A DNA stretch of 64,000 nucleotides from Syntrophaceae bacterium. GTDB lineage: Bacteria; Desulfobacterota; Syntrophia; Syntrophales; Smithellaceae. The position numbers and the translations under genes were made by a program. Positions 8,399-16,868 of this stretch are shown here, piece by piece. The first letter of the stretch is position 1. Each line of letters opens with the position of its first letter. The stretch spans positions 1 to 64,000 of the forward strand of contig JAHDKI010000010.1 of the NCBI GenBank assembly GCA_018436925.1, given 5' to 3'. Under the pieces are notes generated by a model. That model was not told where the DNA came from. It did not search any database and saw nothing but the letters and a program-made list of their open reading frames with translations.

Positions 8399-8902
8399 AT
8401 GATCAGGAAAATCATCGTGAACGATCTGATGCAGCAGGGTTATGAATACATTTTGTCCGAACCGGAAGGATCGCATTTTTCGCCGGACTTCAACCCGGAG
8501 CTGTCGCCCGTGCAGATGCTGGAGATGGGTATTTTCGGCGGAAAGTATATGACGGATTGCCGCGACGAGTTTCCGAAAGCCTGGTTTCGCCGCGCGAAGC
8601 TGTGTTCCGAAAGGCATGATCCGGATCTGAACTATTTCAAAGTCAACGCCTCCCAGCCCTTATCATACTGGGTGGAAAAAGGCTGGATCTACCATGAGGA
8701 TCCGCGAGGCTGGTTTCAGTGGTATTGCCGCTACTTTTTGGGCAGAAGATGCCAAGACGATGCCCGGCAGATCAAACGATGGGTTGCCATGAAACGTCAT
8801 ATCGCCCAGCTTGAAAAGCACTGCGCGCCTCAGGATTTATCCTGCCGCCCGAAGCAGAGACAGTCGCTGCTTCACTGGGCCTATGACAGCCGGAAAATAT
8901 AG
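8399..8902 (+). CDS. Conserved uncharacterised protein
   Basis: 167 residues with GGGGTGA before ATG 8399. Soluble, rich in Trp, Tyr and Arg. Blocks such as EMGIFGGKYMTDCRDEFP, GWIYHEDPRGWFQWYCRY and the tail QSLLHWAYDSRKI look like a highly conserved family that I recall from bacteria and from plants and fungi, with no known function. Five cysteines are spread through the chain, with no clear metal-binding spacing. It stands alone between the membrane cluster and the convergent gene at 9385. Confidence 0.7.
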   Translation: MIRKIIVNDLMQQGYEYILSEPEGSHFSPDFNPELSPVQMLEMGIFGGKYMTDCRDEFPKAWFRRAKLCSERHDPDLNYFKVNASQPLSYWVEKGWIYHEDPRGWFQWYCRYFLGRRCQDDARQIKRWVAMKRHIAQLEKHCAPQDLSCRPKQRQSLLHWAYDSRKI

Positions 8903-8941
8903 CGCGGCTGGTTTTGGCCGGTTTCCGCGCTTTGTCGCTTT

Positions 8942-9385
8942 TCAGCCGACATTCATCCCCAGCAGTTTCACCGAGTCGCAAAACAGCGCGTAAAAGCTTT
9001 TGTCGGAGGCGATCTTTTCCACAAATCCGACGCCGAAGGTCGGGTGATGAATCACCTCGCCTACCCGATATATTTCCTTCATGGAATAATTCCGCACAGG
9101 TGCATCCGCGGATAGAGTGCGGCTTTTTTCACCCCAGCGAATCGCGAGATCGGCCACTTTCTTGCCGTCGGCCAGAGGCTTTTTCGAGGCGGCGACTTTC
9201 CGGGGCGAGGCGAGCCGGGGCGTTTTGGTCTCCCGGCCGGCCGGCGGCCGGTATTTGTGTTCAGCGCCGCAGGTTTTGCATTGAACGCGGTTGACCTGTC
9301 CATTCACCTTGAAGAGGACCACATGGGCCAGAACCATTTTACATTTCAAACAATATGCATCAATGCGATCGCCAACAGATGTCAC
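8942..9385 (-). CDS. Zinc-ribbon protein with a CarD/TRCF-like C-terminal segment
   Basis: 147 residues, starting at GTG 9385 with AAGGAG eight bases upstream. The N-terminus has two CxxC knuckles (YCLKC, QCKTCGAEH), a probable zinc ribbon. A basic linker (about 45-80) leads to YRVGEVIHHPTFGVGFVEKI at about 106-125, which resembles the Tudor-like fold of CarD or the transcription-repair factor RID domain. That mix suggests a nucleic-acid or RNA-polymerase-associated protein, but this is inference. It lies just downstream of the dehydratase operon, separated by about 120 bases. Confidence 0.6.
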   Translation of the reverse strand: MTSVGDRIDAYCLKCKMVLAHVVLFKVNGQVNRVQCKTCGAEHKYRPPAGRETKTPRLASPRKVAASKKPLADGKKVADLAIRWGEKSRTLSADAPVRNYSMKEIYRVGEVIHHPTFGVGFVEKIASDKSFYALFCDSVKLLGMNVG

Positions 9386-9508
9386 TCAATGCTCCTTACC
9401 GGATGATTGCGCCGATTAAACGGCAGGCGGCAGGCTATATCAGATTCGGTCAAGATGTCCTAATGAATTATGCAGTTTTTTTCAAAGGCTTGTAATATTT
9501 GGTAAAGA

Positions 9509-10276
9509 TTATAGGGCTGCCGCCAGAATGGCCGCGCCGATTGCGCCGTTTTGCTGGGCGTGCGGGGAGACTTCGATGGGAACGCCGAGTTTTTTTGATA
9601 GCGCCGCCACCACGCCCGCGTTTTTGGCCACGCCGCCGGTGATCATGACGGGCTCCACCACGCCCACGCGCGCAAGCATGGCGGAAATTCTCGCCGCGAT
9701 GGATTCATGGATGCCGGAAATGATGTCGGGGCGCTTCTCGCCGCGGGCGATGAGAGAAATCACTTCGGATTCGGCAAAAACCGTGCAGATGCTGCTGATT
9801 TTTGCGGGCGCCTGCGATGCAAGAGACATCGATCCGAATTCATCGAGATTGACTTCCATCGCCCGGGCCATGACCTCCAGAAATCGGCCGGTGCCCGCCG
9901 CGCATTTGTCGTTCATTATGAAGTTTTTGACTTTGCCTTTGTCGTCGAGCGAAATGGCCTTGGAATCCTGCCCGCCGATATCGACAATCGTCTTCACGCG
10001 CGGATCGGCATAATGCGCGCCTGCCGCATGCGCCAGAATTTCGGTGAAGGTCTTGTCGGCAAACGCCACCGCGTTGCGGCCGTATCCGGTGGCGACGACT
10101 TTCGCCACGTCCTTGCTCGTTACCCCGATTTCGGCCAGAAGCTCTTCATAAACCCGCTTACCTGCGGCCGCCGCGTTATAGCCGGTGAAAATCACTTTAT
10201 CGCCCAGAATCCGTCCATCCTGCACCAGGGCCGCCTTGGCCGTAATCGATCCGATGTCAATGCCCGCTGTAATCAT
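9509..10276 (-). CDS. 2-Hydroxyacyl-CoA dehydratase activase (ASKHA ATPase, HgdC/BcrD type)
   Basis: 255 residues, the usual length for the short-form activase. It opens with the ASKHA phosphate loop GIDIGSITAKA, has DIGGQDSKA at about 99-107 and a second nucleotide motif ITGGVAKN near 215. Cys125 (NDKCAAGTG) and Cys164 (SSICTVF) match the pair that bridges one [4Fe-4S] cluster across the homodimer in this family. The enzyme hydrolyses ATP to inject one low-potential electron into the partner dehydratase. It is the last gene of the operon and is separated from the preceding gene by a 117-base spacer containing a tandem repeat. Confidence 0.9.
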   Translation of the reverse strand: MITAGIDIGSITAKAALVQDGRILGDKVIFTGYNAAAAGKRVYEELLAEIGVTSKDVAKVVATGYGRNAVAFADKTFTEILAHAAGAHYADPRVKTIVDIGGQDSKAISLDDKGKVKNFIMNDKCAAGTGRFLEVMARAMEVNLDEFGSMSLASQAPAKISSICTVFAESEVISLIARGEKRPDIISGIHESIAARISAMLARVGVVEPVMITGGVAKNAGVVAALSKKLGVPIEVSPHAQQNGAIGAAILAAAL

Positions 10277-10319
10277 GATTCGCGTATCGTCCCTCGCAGA
10301 TTATAGCTCATAGCTCAAA

Positions 10320-10396
10320 CCTTTCACCTTGAACCTTGATCCTTGAACCTTGAACCTTGAACCTTGATCCTTGATCCTTGAACCTTGATCCTTTCA
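10320..10396. repeat. Eleven-unit heptanucleotide tandem repeat
   Basis: Nine perfect copies of CCTTGAA or CCTTGAT (10327-10389) are bounded on each side by the variant CCTTTCA. The array fills most of the spacer between the dehydratase subunit gene and the activase gene. The dehydratase stop codon (10394-10396 on the minus strand) lies in the last unit. On the transcribed strand every unit contains CAAGG, so the array presents repeated AAGG-like sites upstream of the activase start. Confidence 0.9.
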
Positions 10397-11680
10397 CCTT
10401 GTCTCTTTTTTTCTTTCTTTAATAATTTCCATAAACGCGTCGATGCGGGTGGAAATCTGTCCTTCGGCGAAGCTGCGCTCGTCGGTCATATCCGATTCGA
10501 TCATCAGGCAGGGAATGCCGCGCTCGGCCTCCACGATCCGCTGAATGTCGAGCTGACCGAATGAGTAAGGCTTGCAACTGCGGTTGGAATGCAAAACGAA
10601 TCCGTCCACGTCGTATTTGTCGATCATGTCCAGAACCATTTTCGCCATTTCATCGACGCCGATGTTGAGGTAGATGCGCGTGTAGGCCTCGGCCATGGAA
10701 TCCATAAAACGGTTTTCGTCGATGTATTTCGTCACGCCGCACCAGGCCGAGGTGTAGGTGTCGGCCACCAGGCAGGCGTTGTGCGAAGCGAATTTGTTCG
10801 ACAGCCAGCGCGTGCGGTGCCAGATGGGGATGTTGTCCCACAGCAGGCGGTATTTTTCGCCCGGCACCACACCCTCGCCTCGCGCGACGCGGTCTTTCAT
10901 CACCGCCAGCAGATTCTGGTAGTAGCTCACGGCCTCTTTCGTGCCCCGCAGCGTGACGATGAGCGCCAGATGGTAAAACGCGTCAAAAGCGCTCAAAGGC
11001 GCGGGACGGCTTGCGGCCGTATCGAGCACGGCCTGCCAGAGTTTCTGCGCTTCGAAGGATAAAAGCCCGGCTTCAGTGAGTTTATCAAAGTTATATTTTT
11101 TATGGCAGGCGTCTTCGATGAATGTGATGTATTCGTCGATCTGCGCGCGCACATAACGGGCGGCTTCCTCCGAATAGCCCGTGTGGCAAAACGGCGTGTC
11201 GAGGATAAACAGCGGCACATTGAAATAGCGCGCCTGGATTTCATACCACTTGAGCACCGTGCCGCAGATATTGTTGCAGCACACCAGCATGTCGGGGCGC
11301 GGCAGGCCCCCGATGGGGCCGCCGTTGACCGTCGCGCAGGCGATGTCCGAGCGCGCATACGAGCACAGGTCGTTGGAGTAGCCCATCGCTTCGGCCTTTT
11401 CGCAAAGCCCCCCGCCCATTTTCGACGCGCCGATCATGGCGCCGTGGTTTTCCGGATAGACCGGAATCACATCCATGGCAATGAGCGGTTCAACCGGGCC
11501 GCCGCTTGTGATCCAGGCCACTTTGCGGCCCGAAAGCGATGCGGATTTGGCCTCGGCGTAATAGACCATCATCAGCTCTTTCATCGTCGGCGCTTTTTTG
11601 AAGGCAAGCGATAATTTTTTGGCTTTGCCGAAAAGGTAGATGCCCAGGGTTTTCCAAAAATCGGAATTTGATGAAGTCAT
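10394..11680 (-). CDS. 2-Hydroxyacyl-CoA dehydratase subunit, HgdB/BcrB-like (second gene)
   Basis: 428 residues, COG1775-type. Blocks seen include VAWITSGGPVEPLIAMDVIPVYPENHGAM, which is the conserved N-terminal Rossmann-like block of this family, here given only by type; Cys residues in GGGLCEKAEAM, NDLCSYARSD and VCCNNICGTVLKW; and SNRSCKPYSFGQ near 360. Family members bind a [4Fe-4S] cluster and the acyl-CoA, and dehydrate (R)-2-hydroxyacyl-CoA or reduce aromatic acyl-CoA by a ketyl-radical mechanism. ATG 11680 has GAGG seven bases upstream and lies 15 bases after the first subunit gene. The true substrate cannot be read from sequence. Confidence 0.85.
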   Translation of the reverse strand: MTSSNSDFWKTLGIYLFGKAKKLSLAFKKAPTMKELMMVYYAEAKSASLSGRKVAWITSGGPVEPLIAMDVIPVYPENHGAMIGASKMGGGLCEKAEAMGYSNDLCSYARSDIACATVNGGPIGGLPRPDMLVCCNNICGTVLKWYEIQARYFNVPLFILDTPFCHTGYSEEAARYVRAQIDEYITFIEDACHKKYNFDKLTEAGLLSFEAQKLWQAVLDTAASRPAPLSAFDAFYHLALIVTLRGTKEAVSYYQNLLAVMKDRVARGEGVVPGEKYRLLWDNIPIWHRTRWLSNKFASHNACLVADTYTSAWCGVTKYIDENRFMDSMAEAYTRIYLNIGVDEMAKMVLDMIDKYDVDGFVLHSNRSCKPYSFGQLDIQRIVEAERGIPCLMIESDMTDERSFAEGQISTRIDAFMEIIKERKKETR

Positions 11681-11695
11681 GCGGCCGCCTCTGAA

Positions 11696-12817
11696 TTAAA
11701 TGATTTCCATGTAGGTTTCCAGACGGGTTTGCAGCTGCCCGCCCGCCTGCCCGTCCGATTCCATCTCCACAAGCAGCGACGGGATATTCTCGCGATCGAG
11801 CATCTCTTTCATATACGGATAATCAAACGCGTGGGGATCGCAGAATTTAAGCAAAATGAAAATCACGCCGTCGGCGCCGGCGCGGCGCACCCGGGCAATC
11901 AGATCGTCGGCGCGCCGGGTCAGGCCCGCGTGCTTGGCCGGACAAACCGGACGCGTGATCAGACGGTCGGCCAGCGCCGGAAGCGGCGCGAGCGACTCAT
12001 CCGCAAGCGCTTCATAATACCGTGTGCCCATGCACAGATCGTCATCCACCACAACGCCGCCCGCTTCCTCAATGGCGCCGTAGATATCCGGTGTTGTGCA
12101 GCCGCCCCCGGCCAAAACCAGTTTTTTCGCGCGCGAGGCCGGATGCCCCGGCGCGGCCTGTTCCCTGTCGGCCACAAAAGCCTCAAGCAACGAAAGGTAT
12201 GCGGCGCGGTCCATCCGCATGGCCGCCGTCACCCAATCGGAGTAATCTTTTGCGCTAATCAGGCCCGGATGCGCCCGGCGCAGCTCGTTTATGCGGTTGA
12301 GATTGCGGCGGATCGCATTGTAAAGGCGGATCGCGTCTTGAAGCGCTGCATCGGAGATGGCCGCGCCGAGTTTGGCTTCAAGATCACCCCGGAATTTCTG
12401 CAAAACATCCAGCAGATATTGACGTGCGGCCGGGGACGTAAGTTTCACGGGCAAGACGACATCGGCAAAAAAAGTCTGCGGCAGATTGATGCGCCAGATA
12501 TCGGACAGGCGCTGGATGGTGTCGCAGGTATGGGGAAAGACCACGCCGTCAAGATAGTCCAGACGGCCGGCCAGCGCCGCATCAAGAATGCTTCGCGCCA
12601 GCGAGCACCCGTAGGACTGAAAATGCAGATCGGCCCGGTGTGGATTCTCGGTGGCGGTCAGCAACCTCACCGGCAGCGCGCCCGCGGCCAAGATCATCTC
12701 TTCCGGGGCATAAGAACAGACGAAGCCGATGACCTTTGCTGCGTTTTTTTGTTTGATTTCTTTGAGATAGGAATGCGGATCTTCTGCCAGAGCGTTGATC
12801 AGATCGGTCTTTTGCAT
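11696..12817 (-). CDS. 2-Hydroxyacyl-CoA dehydratase subunit, HgdA/BcrC-like (first gene)
   Basis: 373 residues from ATG 12817 (GGAG upstream). The frame runs back to 12880, but that extension lacks a ribosome-binding site. Family blocks: VIGFVCSYAPEEMILAAG at about 28-45, FPHTCDTIQRLSD near 115, LVLAGGGCTTPDIY near 230, and ILLKFCDPHAFDYPYMKE near 325. Conserved Cys in the HTCD, GGGCT and KFCD motifs are likely cluster ligands. It pairs with the next gene to form the heterodimer. Members of this family act in amino-acid fermentation (2-hydroxyglutarate, phenyllactate, lactate) and in benzoyl-CoA reduction. With only three genes and no ferredoxin or hydratase, a fermentative dehydratase seems likelier than a class I benzoyl-CoA reductase. 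Confidence 0.85.
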   Translation of the reverse strand: MQKTDLINALAEDPHSYLKEIKQKNAAKVIGFVCSYAPEEMILAAGALPVRLLTATENPHRADLHFQSYGCSLARSILDAALAGRLDYLDGVVFPHTCDTIQRLSDIWRINLPQTFFADVVLPVKLTSPAARQYLLDVLQKFRGDLEAKLGAAISDAALQDAIRLYNAIRRNLNRINELRRAHPGLISAKDYSDWVTAAMRMDRAAYLSLLEAFVADREQAAPGHPASRAKKLVLAGGGCTTPDIYGAIEEAGGVVVDDDLCMGTRYYEALADESLAPLPALADRLITRPVCPAKHAGLTRRADDLIARVRRAGADGVIFILLKFCDPHAFDYPYMKEMLDRENIPSLLVEMESDGQAGGQLQTRLETYMEII

Positions 12818-13185
12818 GGGGGCTCCGTTCGATCGAATTTGCGTGCCACAGCATGTTTTGCGCGGTAACTTAACATACAACGGCTCAAGATGAAAGTTTC
12901 AGGTTTCAAAGCGAACCGATGAAGTCATCCGACCGATATTGATCGAATGACCGGCGAGACACAAACCCCGGGCGAGACGTTCTTTAACCCGAATCGTTGT
13001 GTCGGTTTTCCTTACAATGCTAAGCCTCCATCCGCCCCCATGAAATTAATACCTCATGTTATTCGCTATTTATATAAAGGCACAAGGTTTGCAAGAATTT
13101 ACCGTTTTAGAACAAAATGATTTTTTTAGCTTCATGCATCATCATGAGGGGGATTTGCCTACAAAAGAACTTAAGGAGGAGCAGC
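12818..13185. other. Divergent intergenic region, dehydratase operon / PEP-CTERM gene
   Basis: 368 bases between divergent genes. Contents: the sigma-54 site at 13078-13093 for the rightward gene, an inverted pair GTCAT/ATGAC (12924-12928 and 12947-12951) lying about 130 bases upstream of it that could be an activator site, and no clear sigma-70 promoter for the leftward operon. No small gene is evident. Confidence 0.5.
13078..13093 (+). promoter_or_regulatory. Sigma-54 (RpoN) promoter of the PEP-CTERM GDSL gene
   Basis: AGGCACAAGGTTTGCA matches the sigma-54 consensus TGGCACRNNNNTTGCW at every constrained position but the first, with GG and GC correctly spaced. It predicts a leader of about 80 bases before ATG 13186. 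PEP-CTERM genes in several Gram-negative bacteria are known to be controlled by RpoN with the PrsK/PrsR two-component system, which fits. Confidence 0.65.
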
Positions 13186-14016
13186 ATGGTTTCAAAAACA
13201 AGGAAGTTGATGGCAGCTTGGTTTTGCAGTGTTTTTCTGGTTTTTGCGGCGGTAACCGGCGCGCAGGCTTACAGCGGCATTCTGGCCTTCGGCGACAGCC
13301 TGTCGGATAACGGGTATTACGAAGGCTATCCCGGTGGAACGGCAGGAAACACCAATCCCGCTGATTTTTATGGTTTTCGAAGTTTTTCCGCAGGTCCGGT
13401 CTGGGTTGATTATCTGGCATCGGATTTAGGCGTGAGCGCCATGTTGAATATGGCTTACGGCGGCGCAACCAGCGGATGGGACAATCCCGCCGCGTATGCG
13501 GCAACCGCCGACAGCAAATACCTGACACAGACGGGTTTGCAATGGCAGGTAGCCGCCTACGGAAGCGTTTTCGGCTCGGTCGCCGATGAGACGCTTATCA
13601 CCATGTCGGCCGGCGGCAATGATAATTTTAACAGCCGACCCGCGGATACCGCAGCGCAAAATGTCGCGCTGGCCATTTCGACCTTGTACGCACTGGGCGG
13701 CAGAGACTTTCTGGTTCTTAATCTTCCCGCCACCAACGACTGGCAGACCAATTTCAGTTTGCTTTTGTATGCCCAGCTCTCCATTTTGAACAGCCTGTTT
13801 GATGACATCAATTTATACATTCTGGATTGGAATCAGGTCGATTTAACCGGCCTTGCCTTAGACAACATCATGATGCCCGACGGCATTCACCCGACCACCG
13901 ATCATCAAAGACGCATTGCCAATATCGCCTGGACGGCCGTTCCCGAACCGGCCTCCATCCTTTTGATGCTTTTGGGGTTCGCGGGGCTGGCGGGTTTAAG
14001 AAGAAAAATGAAATAA
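13186..14016 (+). CDS. Secreted GDSL/SGNH-family esterase with PEP-CTERM sorting signal
   Basis: 276 residues from ATG 13186, preceded by AAGGAGGA. A signal peptide (cleavage after GAQA, about residue 28) is followed at once by block I AFGDSLSDNG with catalytic Ser38. Block III is MSAGGNDNF, and block V DGIHPTTDH supplies the Asp and His. The C-terminus is VPEPASILLMLLGFAGLAG then RRK, a canonical PEP-CTERM tripartite signal recognised by the exosortase system for cell-surface or EPS-associated sorting. Likely an extracellular lipase/esterase. No exosortase gene is in the window. Confidence 0.88.
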   Translation: MVSKTRKLMAAWFCSVFLVFAAVTGAQAYSGILAFGDSLSDNGYYEGYPGGTAGNTNPADFYGFRSFSAGPVWVDYLASDLGVSAMLNMAYGGATSGWDNPAAYAATADSKYLTQTGLQWQVAAYGSVFGSVADETLITMSAGGNDNFNSRPADTAAQNVALAISTLYALGGRDFLVLNLPATNDWQTNFSLLLYAQLSILNSLFDDINLYILDWNQVDLTGLALDNIMMPDGIHPTTDHQRRIANIAWTAVPEPASILLMLLGFAGLAGLRRKMK

Positions 14017-14046
14017 ACATTTTTTCCATTTATACCCATTTTTAAG

Positions 14047-14081
14047 AAAAGGGCGGAGGATGTTTCCCCCGCCCTTTTTTT
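14047..14081. terminator. Bidirectional terminator between the GDSL gene and polA
   Basis: Arms 14047-14060 and 14065-14081 form a GC-rich stem with one mismatch. T7 follows on the plus strand and TTTTCTT on the minus strand, so it can end both convergent transcripts. Confidence 0.8.
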
Positions 14082-14127
14082 GCGCCTTATCGTTTTCCCC
14101 GTGCTCCTTTATTCTTTGGTCCTTTCT

Positions 14128-16785
14128 TCAGTGCGCTTCGTCCCAGTTCGCCCCGGCGGCAATCTCGACTTTGAGCGGCACACGAAGCTCGATCACTTCT
14201 TCCATTTCTTTTTTAACCAGCGCCATGACCTCTTCTTTTTCCGCAAACGGCGCTTCGACGACGAGCTCATCATGGACCTGGAGAATCAGACGCGCGGCAA
14301 GTTTCTTTTTCAAAAGCAAGCGGTCGATGTTGACCATGGCCACTTTGATGAGATCGGCGGCCGTGCCCTGAATGGGGGCGTTAATGGCCATGCGCTCGGC
14401 AAACTGACGCACTGAGGGAATACTGCTTTTGAGGTCCGGCAGATAGCGGCGGCGGTTCAAAAGAGTGCAGACGAAACCGTCTTTTCTTGCGCCTTCCAGA
14501 ATGCCGTCGAGGTAGTCGCGCACTTTTTTGTAGCGCGTGAAGTAGCCGTCGATGTACGCCTGCGCGGTTTTCTGCGGCACGCCCAGTTCTTTGGCCAGAC
14601 CGAATGCGCTCATGCCGTAGAGCACGCCGAAATTGATGACTTTCGCCTGGCGGCGCATGTCGGGACTGACCATTTGGGGGAAGACGCCGAAAATATCGGA
14701 GGCGGTGCGGGTATGAATGTCTTCGTCCGCCGCAAAGGCTTCAACGAGCGCTTCGTCGCCGGACAGATGCGCGAGCACCCGCAGCTCGATTTGCGAATAA
14801 TCCGCCGAGATGAGCGCCGCGCCCCGCGGCGCGATGAACGCCTGTCGAATGCGCTTTCCCTCAAGGGTCCGGATGGGAATGTTTTGCAGATTGGGGTTAC
14901 TGCTCGAAAGCCTGCCTGTGGCGGCGACCGTCTGATTGTAGGAGGTGTGAATGCGCCCGGTGTGCGAGTTCACCAGCGCGGGCAGCGCGTCCACATAAGT
15001 GGATTTGAGCTTGGCCAAAGACCGGTAGGCGAGTATTTCCGCCGGCAGCTCATGGCTTTTGGCCAGCTCAGAGAGCACCTCGACATCCGTGGAATAGCCT
15101 TCCTTGGTTTTTCTGCCCTTGGGCAACTTCAGTTTTTCAAACAAAACCGTCTGCAACTGCTTGGGGGAATTGATATTGAATGTCTCTCCGGCCAGACGAT
15201 GAATCTTTTCTTCAGACAGAGCCAGAAGTTGCCCCAGTTCCTCCGACATCTGCTTCAAAAGCGCAACATCCACCAGCACGCCCTTTTTCTCCATTGCGGC
15301 GAGCGTGAACAAAAGCGGCATTTCCACTTTGCGGTACAAATCCGTCGCGTCCGCCTCGCGAAGTTTTTCCTCTAAAACAGGCCGAAGTCGGAAAACGGCT
15401 TCGACGCGTGAGGCGGCCCATGAGGCCGTTTTTTCCACGGGAACAAGCGCCAGCGGATAGGTTTTGGCCTTGCCCCCTGAGATCTCCGCGGGCGATTCGA
15501 GCGATTCGTGCAAATAGTCCCAGACCAGTTCATGAAGATCGTAGGAATGCCTGCCGGGATTATGCAGATAAGCGGCAAGCTGCATGTCCAGCGCATCGCG
15601 CACATCGGCATCGGCAAGCGACACGAGCGCGGTTTTCAGATCAAAGACGGTTTTGCAAAGCCCTTCGGAAACAAGCGCGGGGGCAAGCGCCGAAAGCACG
15701 GAGGATAACGACAGTTGAGTCTTGGCGGCCGTGTGACCCAGCGGCACATAAAACGCCCGGCCGTCGGCATAGACGGCAAGTCCGATGAGCAACGCCGGAC
15801 CGCTTTTTTCCCACAAAAAATCCAGAGCGATCTCGCGGCGGCCTTCGAGCTTCTGAACCAGCGATTGGAGGGCTTCATCATCGGCGACAATCACGCCGTC
15901 CCGTCGGGGTTTCGCCGCGCCGGTTTTGATCTGCTGAAGAAGCGATGAAAATTCGAATTCGCTAAATAGACGGGTCAGAATTTCCGTGTCCGGATCCTTT
16001 CGCGCCGCATCTTCCAGGCGGAAATCCAGATCGATGGCCGTGTCGATCACCGCAAGTTGCCGGCTTAGCCTTGCCTGGTCGGCAAAGCGGTTCACGCTTT
16101 CGCGCAGTTTGATGTTTCGCAGATTCTCGGCGTTTTCAATCACCGCCTCCACCGAACCGTATTCTTCAATCAGTCGCTGAGCGGTTTTCGGACCGATGCC
16201 GGGAATGCCGGGAATGTTGTCGGACGTGTCCCCCATGAGCCCCAGAATTTCAACCACCTTGCCGGGACCGACGCCGAATTTTTCTTTCACCGCCGCCTCG
16301 TCATAGGTTTTGTCCTTCATCGTGTCGATCATGGACACATCGGCATCAACGAGCTGCATCAAATCCTTGTCGCCCGAAATGATCGCGGCGCGCCATCCCC
16401 GTTCGGAGGCCTGCCCGACCAGCGTCCCGATGATGTCGTCGGCTTCCACGCCCTGCTTCTCCAAAAGACGGATATTGAATCCGCGCACGACGTCCTTGAT
16501 GCGGTCCACCTGGGGAATCAGATCGTCCGGCATCGGCTTGCGCTTAGCTTTGTAGTCGACAAAGGCCTCGTGACGCTGGGTCGGCCCTTTGAGGTCAAAG
16601 GCCACCGCTACGTAATCGGGGGCAAGATCGCGCAGCAGTTTCATCAGCATCGTGGTGAAACCGTAAATGGCGTTGGTGGGAAAACCTTTGGAATTGGTGA
16701 GCGCGGGAATGCCGAAATAGGCGCGATACAGATAATTGCTGCCGTCAACGACGGCCAGAAGCGGTTTTTGATTCGGTTGGGTCAT
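14128..16785 (-). CDS. polA: DNA polymerase I
   Basis: 885 residues. Three domains: 5'-3' exonuclease (about 1-290: VVDGSNYLYRAYF, EADDIIGTL, SGDKDLMQLV, GDTSDNIPG), a degenerate 3'-5' exonuclease region (about 300-500), and the polymerase (about 520-885). Polymerase motif A is DYSQIELRVLAHLSGD with Asp662, motif B is RRQAKVINFGVLYGMS, and motif C is QVHDELV with Asp839/Glu840. Compared by eye with E. coli Pol I, the proofreading carboxylates seem lost: DTE is DFL, the Exo II Asp is replaced in FDLKTALVSL, and Exo III lacks the Tyr-Asp pair. It acts in repair and Okazaki-fragment processing. Confidence 0.97.
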   Translation of the reverse strand: MTQPNQKPLLAVVDGSNYLYRAYFGIPALTNSKGFPTNAIYGFTTMLMKLLRDLAPDYVAVAFDLKGPTQRHEAFVDYKAKRKPMPDDLIPQVDRIKDVVRGFNIRLLEKQGVEADDIIGTLVGQASERGWRAAIISGDKDLMQLVDADVSMIDTMKDKTYDEAAVKEKFGVGPGKVVEILGLMGDTSDNIPGIPGIGPKTAQRLIEEYGSVEAVIENAENLRNIKLRESVNRFADQARLSRQLAVIDTAIDLDFRLEDAARKDPDTEILTRLFSEFEFSSLLQQIKTGAAKPRRDGVIVADDEALQSLVQKLEGRREIALDFLWEKSGPALLIGLAVYADGRAFYVPLGHTAAKTQLSLSSVLSALAPALVSEGLCKTVFDLKTALVSLADADVRDALDMQLAAYLHNPGRHSYDLHELVWDYLHESLESPAEISGGKAKTYPLALVPVEKTASWAASRVEAVFRLRPVLEEKLREADATDLYRKVEMPLLFTLAAMEKKGVLVDVALLKQMSEELGQLLALSEEKIHRLAGETFNINSPKQLQTVLFEKLKLPKGRKTKEGYSTDVEVLSELAKSHELPAEILAYRSLAKLKSTYVDALPALVNSHTGRIHTSYNQTVAATGRLSSSNPNLQNIPIRTLEGKRIRQAFIAPRGAALISADYSQIELRVLAHLSGDEALVEAFAADEDIHTRTASDIFGVFPQMVSPDMRRQAKVINFGVLYGMSAFGLAKELGVPQKTAQAYIDGYFTRYKKVRDYLDGILEGARKDGFVCTLLNRRRYLPDLKSSIPSVRQFAERMAINAPIQGTAADLIKVAMVNIDRLLLKKKLAARLILQVHDELVVEAPFAEKEEVMALVKKEMEEVIELRVPLKVEIAAGANWDEAH

Positions 16786-16799
16786 AAAATATCCCCGAA

Positions 16800-16842
16800 A
16801 AGAAAAGGGCGCGCCCGGAGAGTCGGCTTCGTGTTTCCGGGC
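16800..16842 (-). terminator. Weak terminator after the Yip1 gene
   Basis: Read on the minus strand, GCCCGGA (16842-16836) pairs with TCCGGGC (16819-16813), followed by CGCCCTTTTCTTTT. The loop is 16 bases, so strength is doubtful. It sits between the Yip1 stop (16869) and the polA start (16785). Confidence 0.35.
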
Positions 16843-16868
16843 ACACCCGCAGTTTTAAATCTATTATC

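Noticed and set aside
10320-10396. CRISPR array
   Set aside because: Units are 7 bp with no spacers; it is a simple tandem repeat. No other CRISPR-like array is seen in the window.
12835-12860. TGGCAC-type sigma-54 site for the dehydratase operon (minus strand)
   Set aside because: TGGCACGCAAATTCG has CG where the essential GC of the -12 element should be.
11729-12868. 379-codon plus-strand frame
   Set aside because: Shadow of the dehydratase subunit gene; no ribosome-binding site or recognisable domain.
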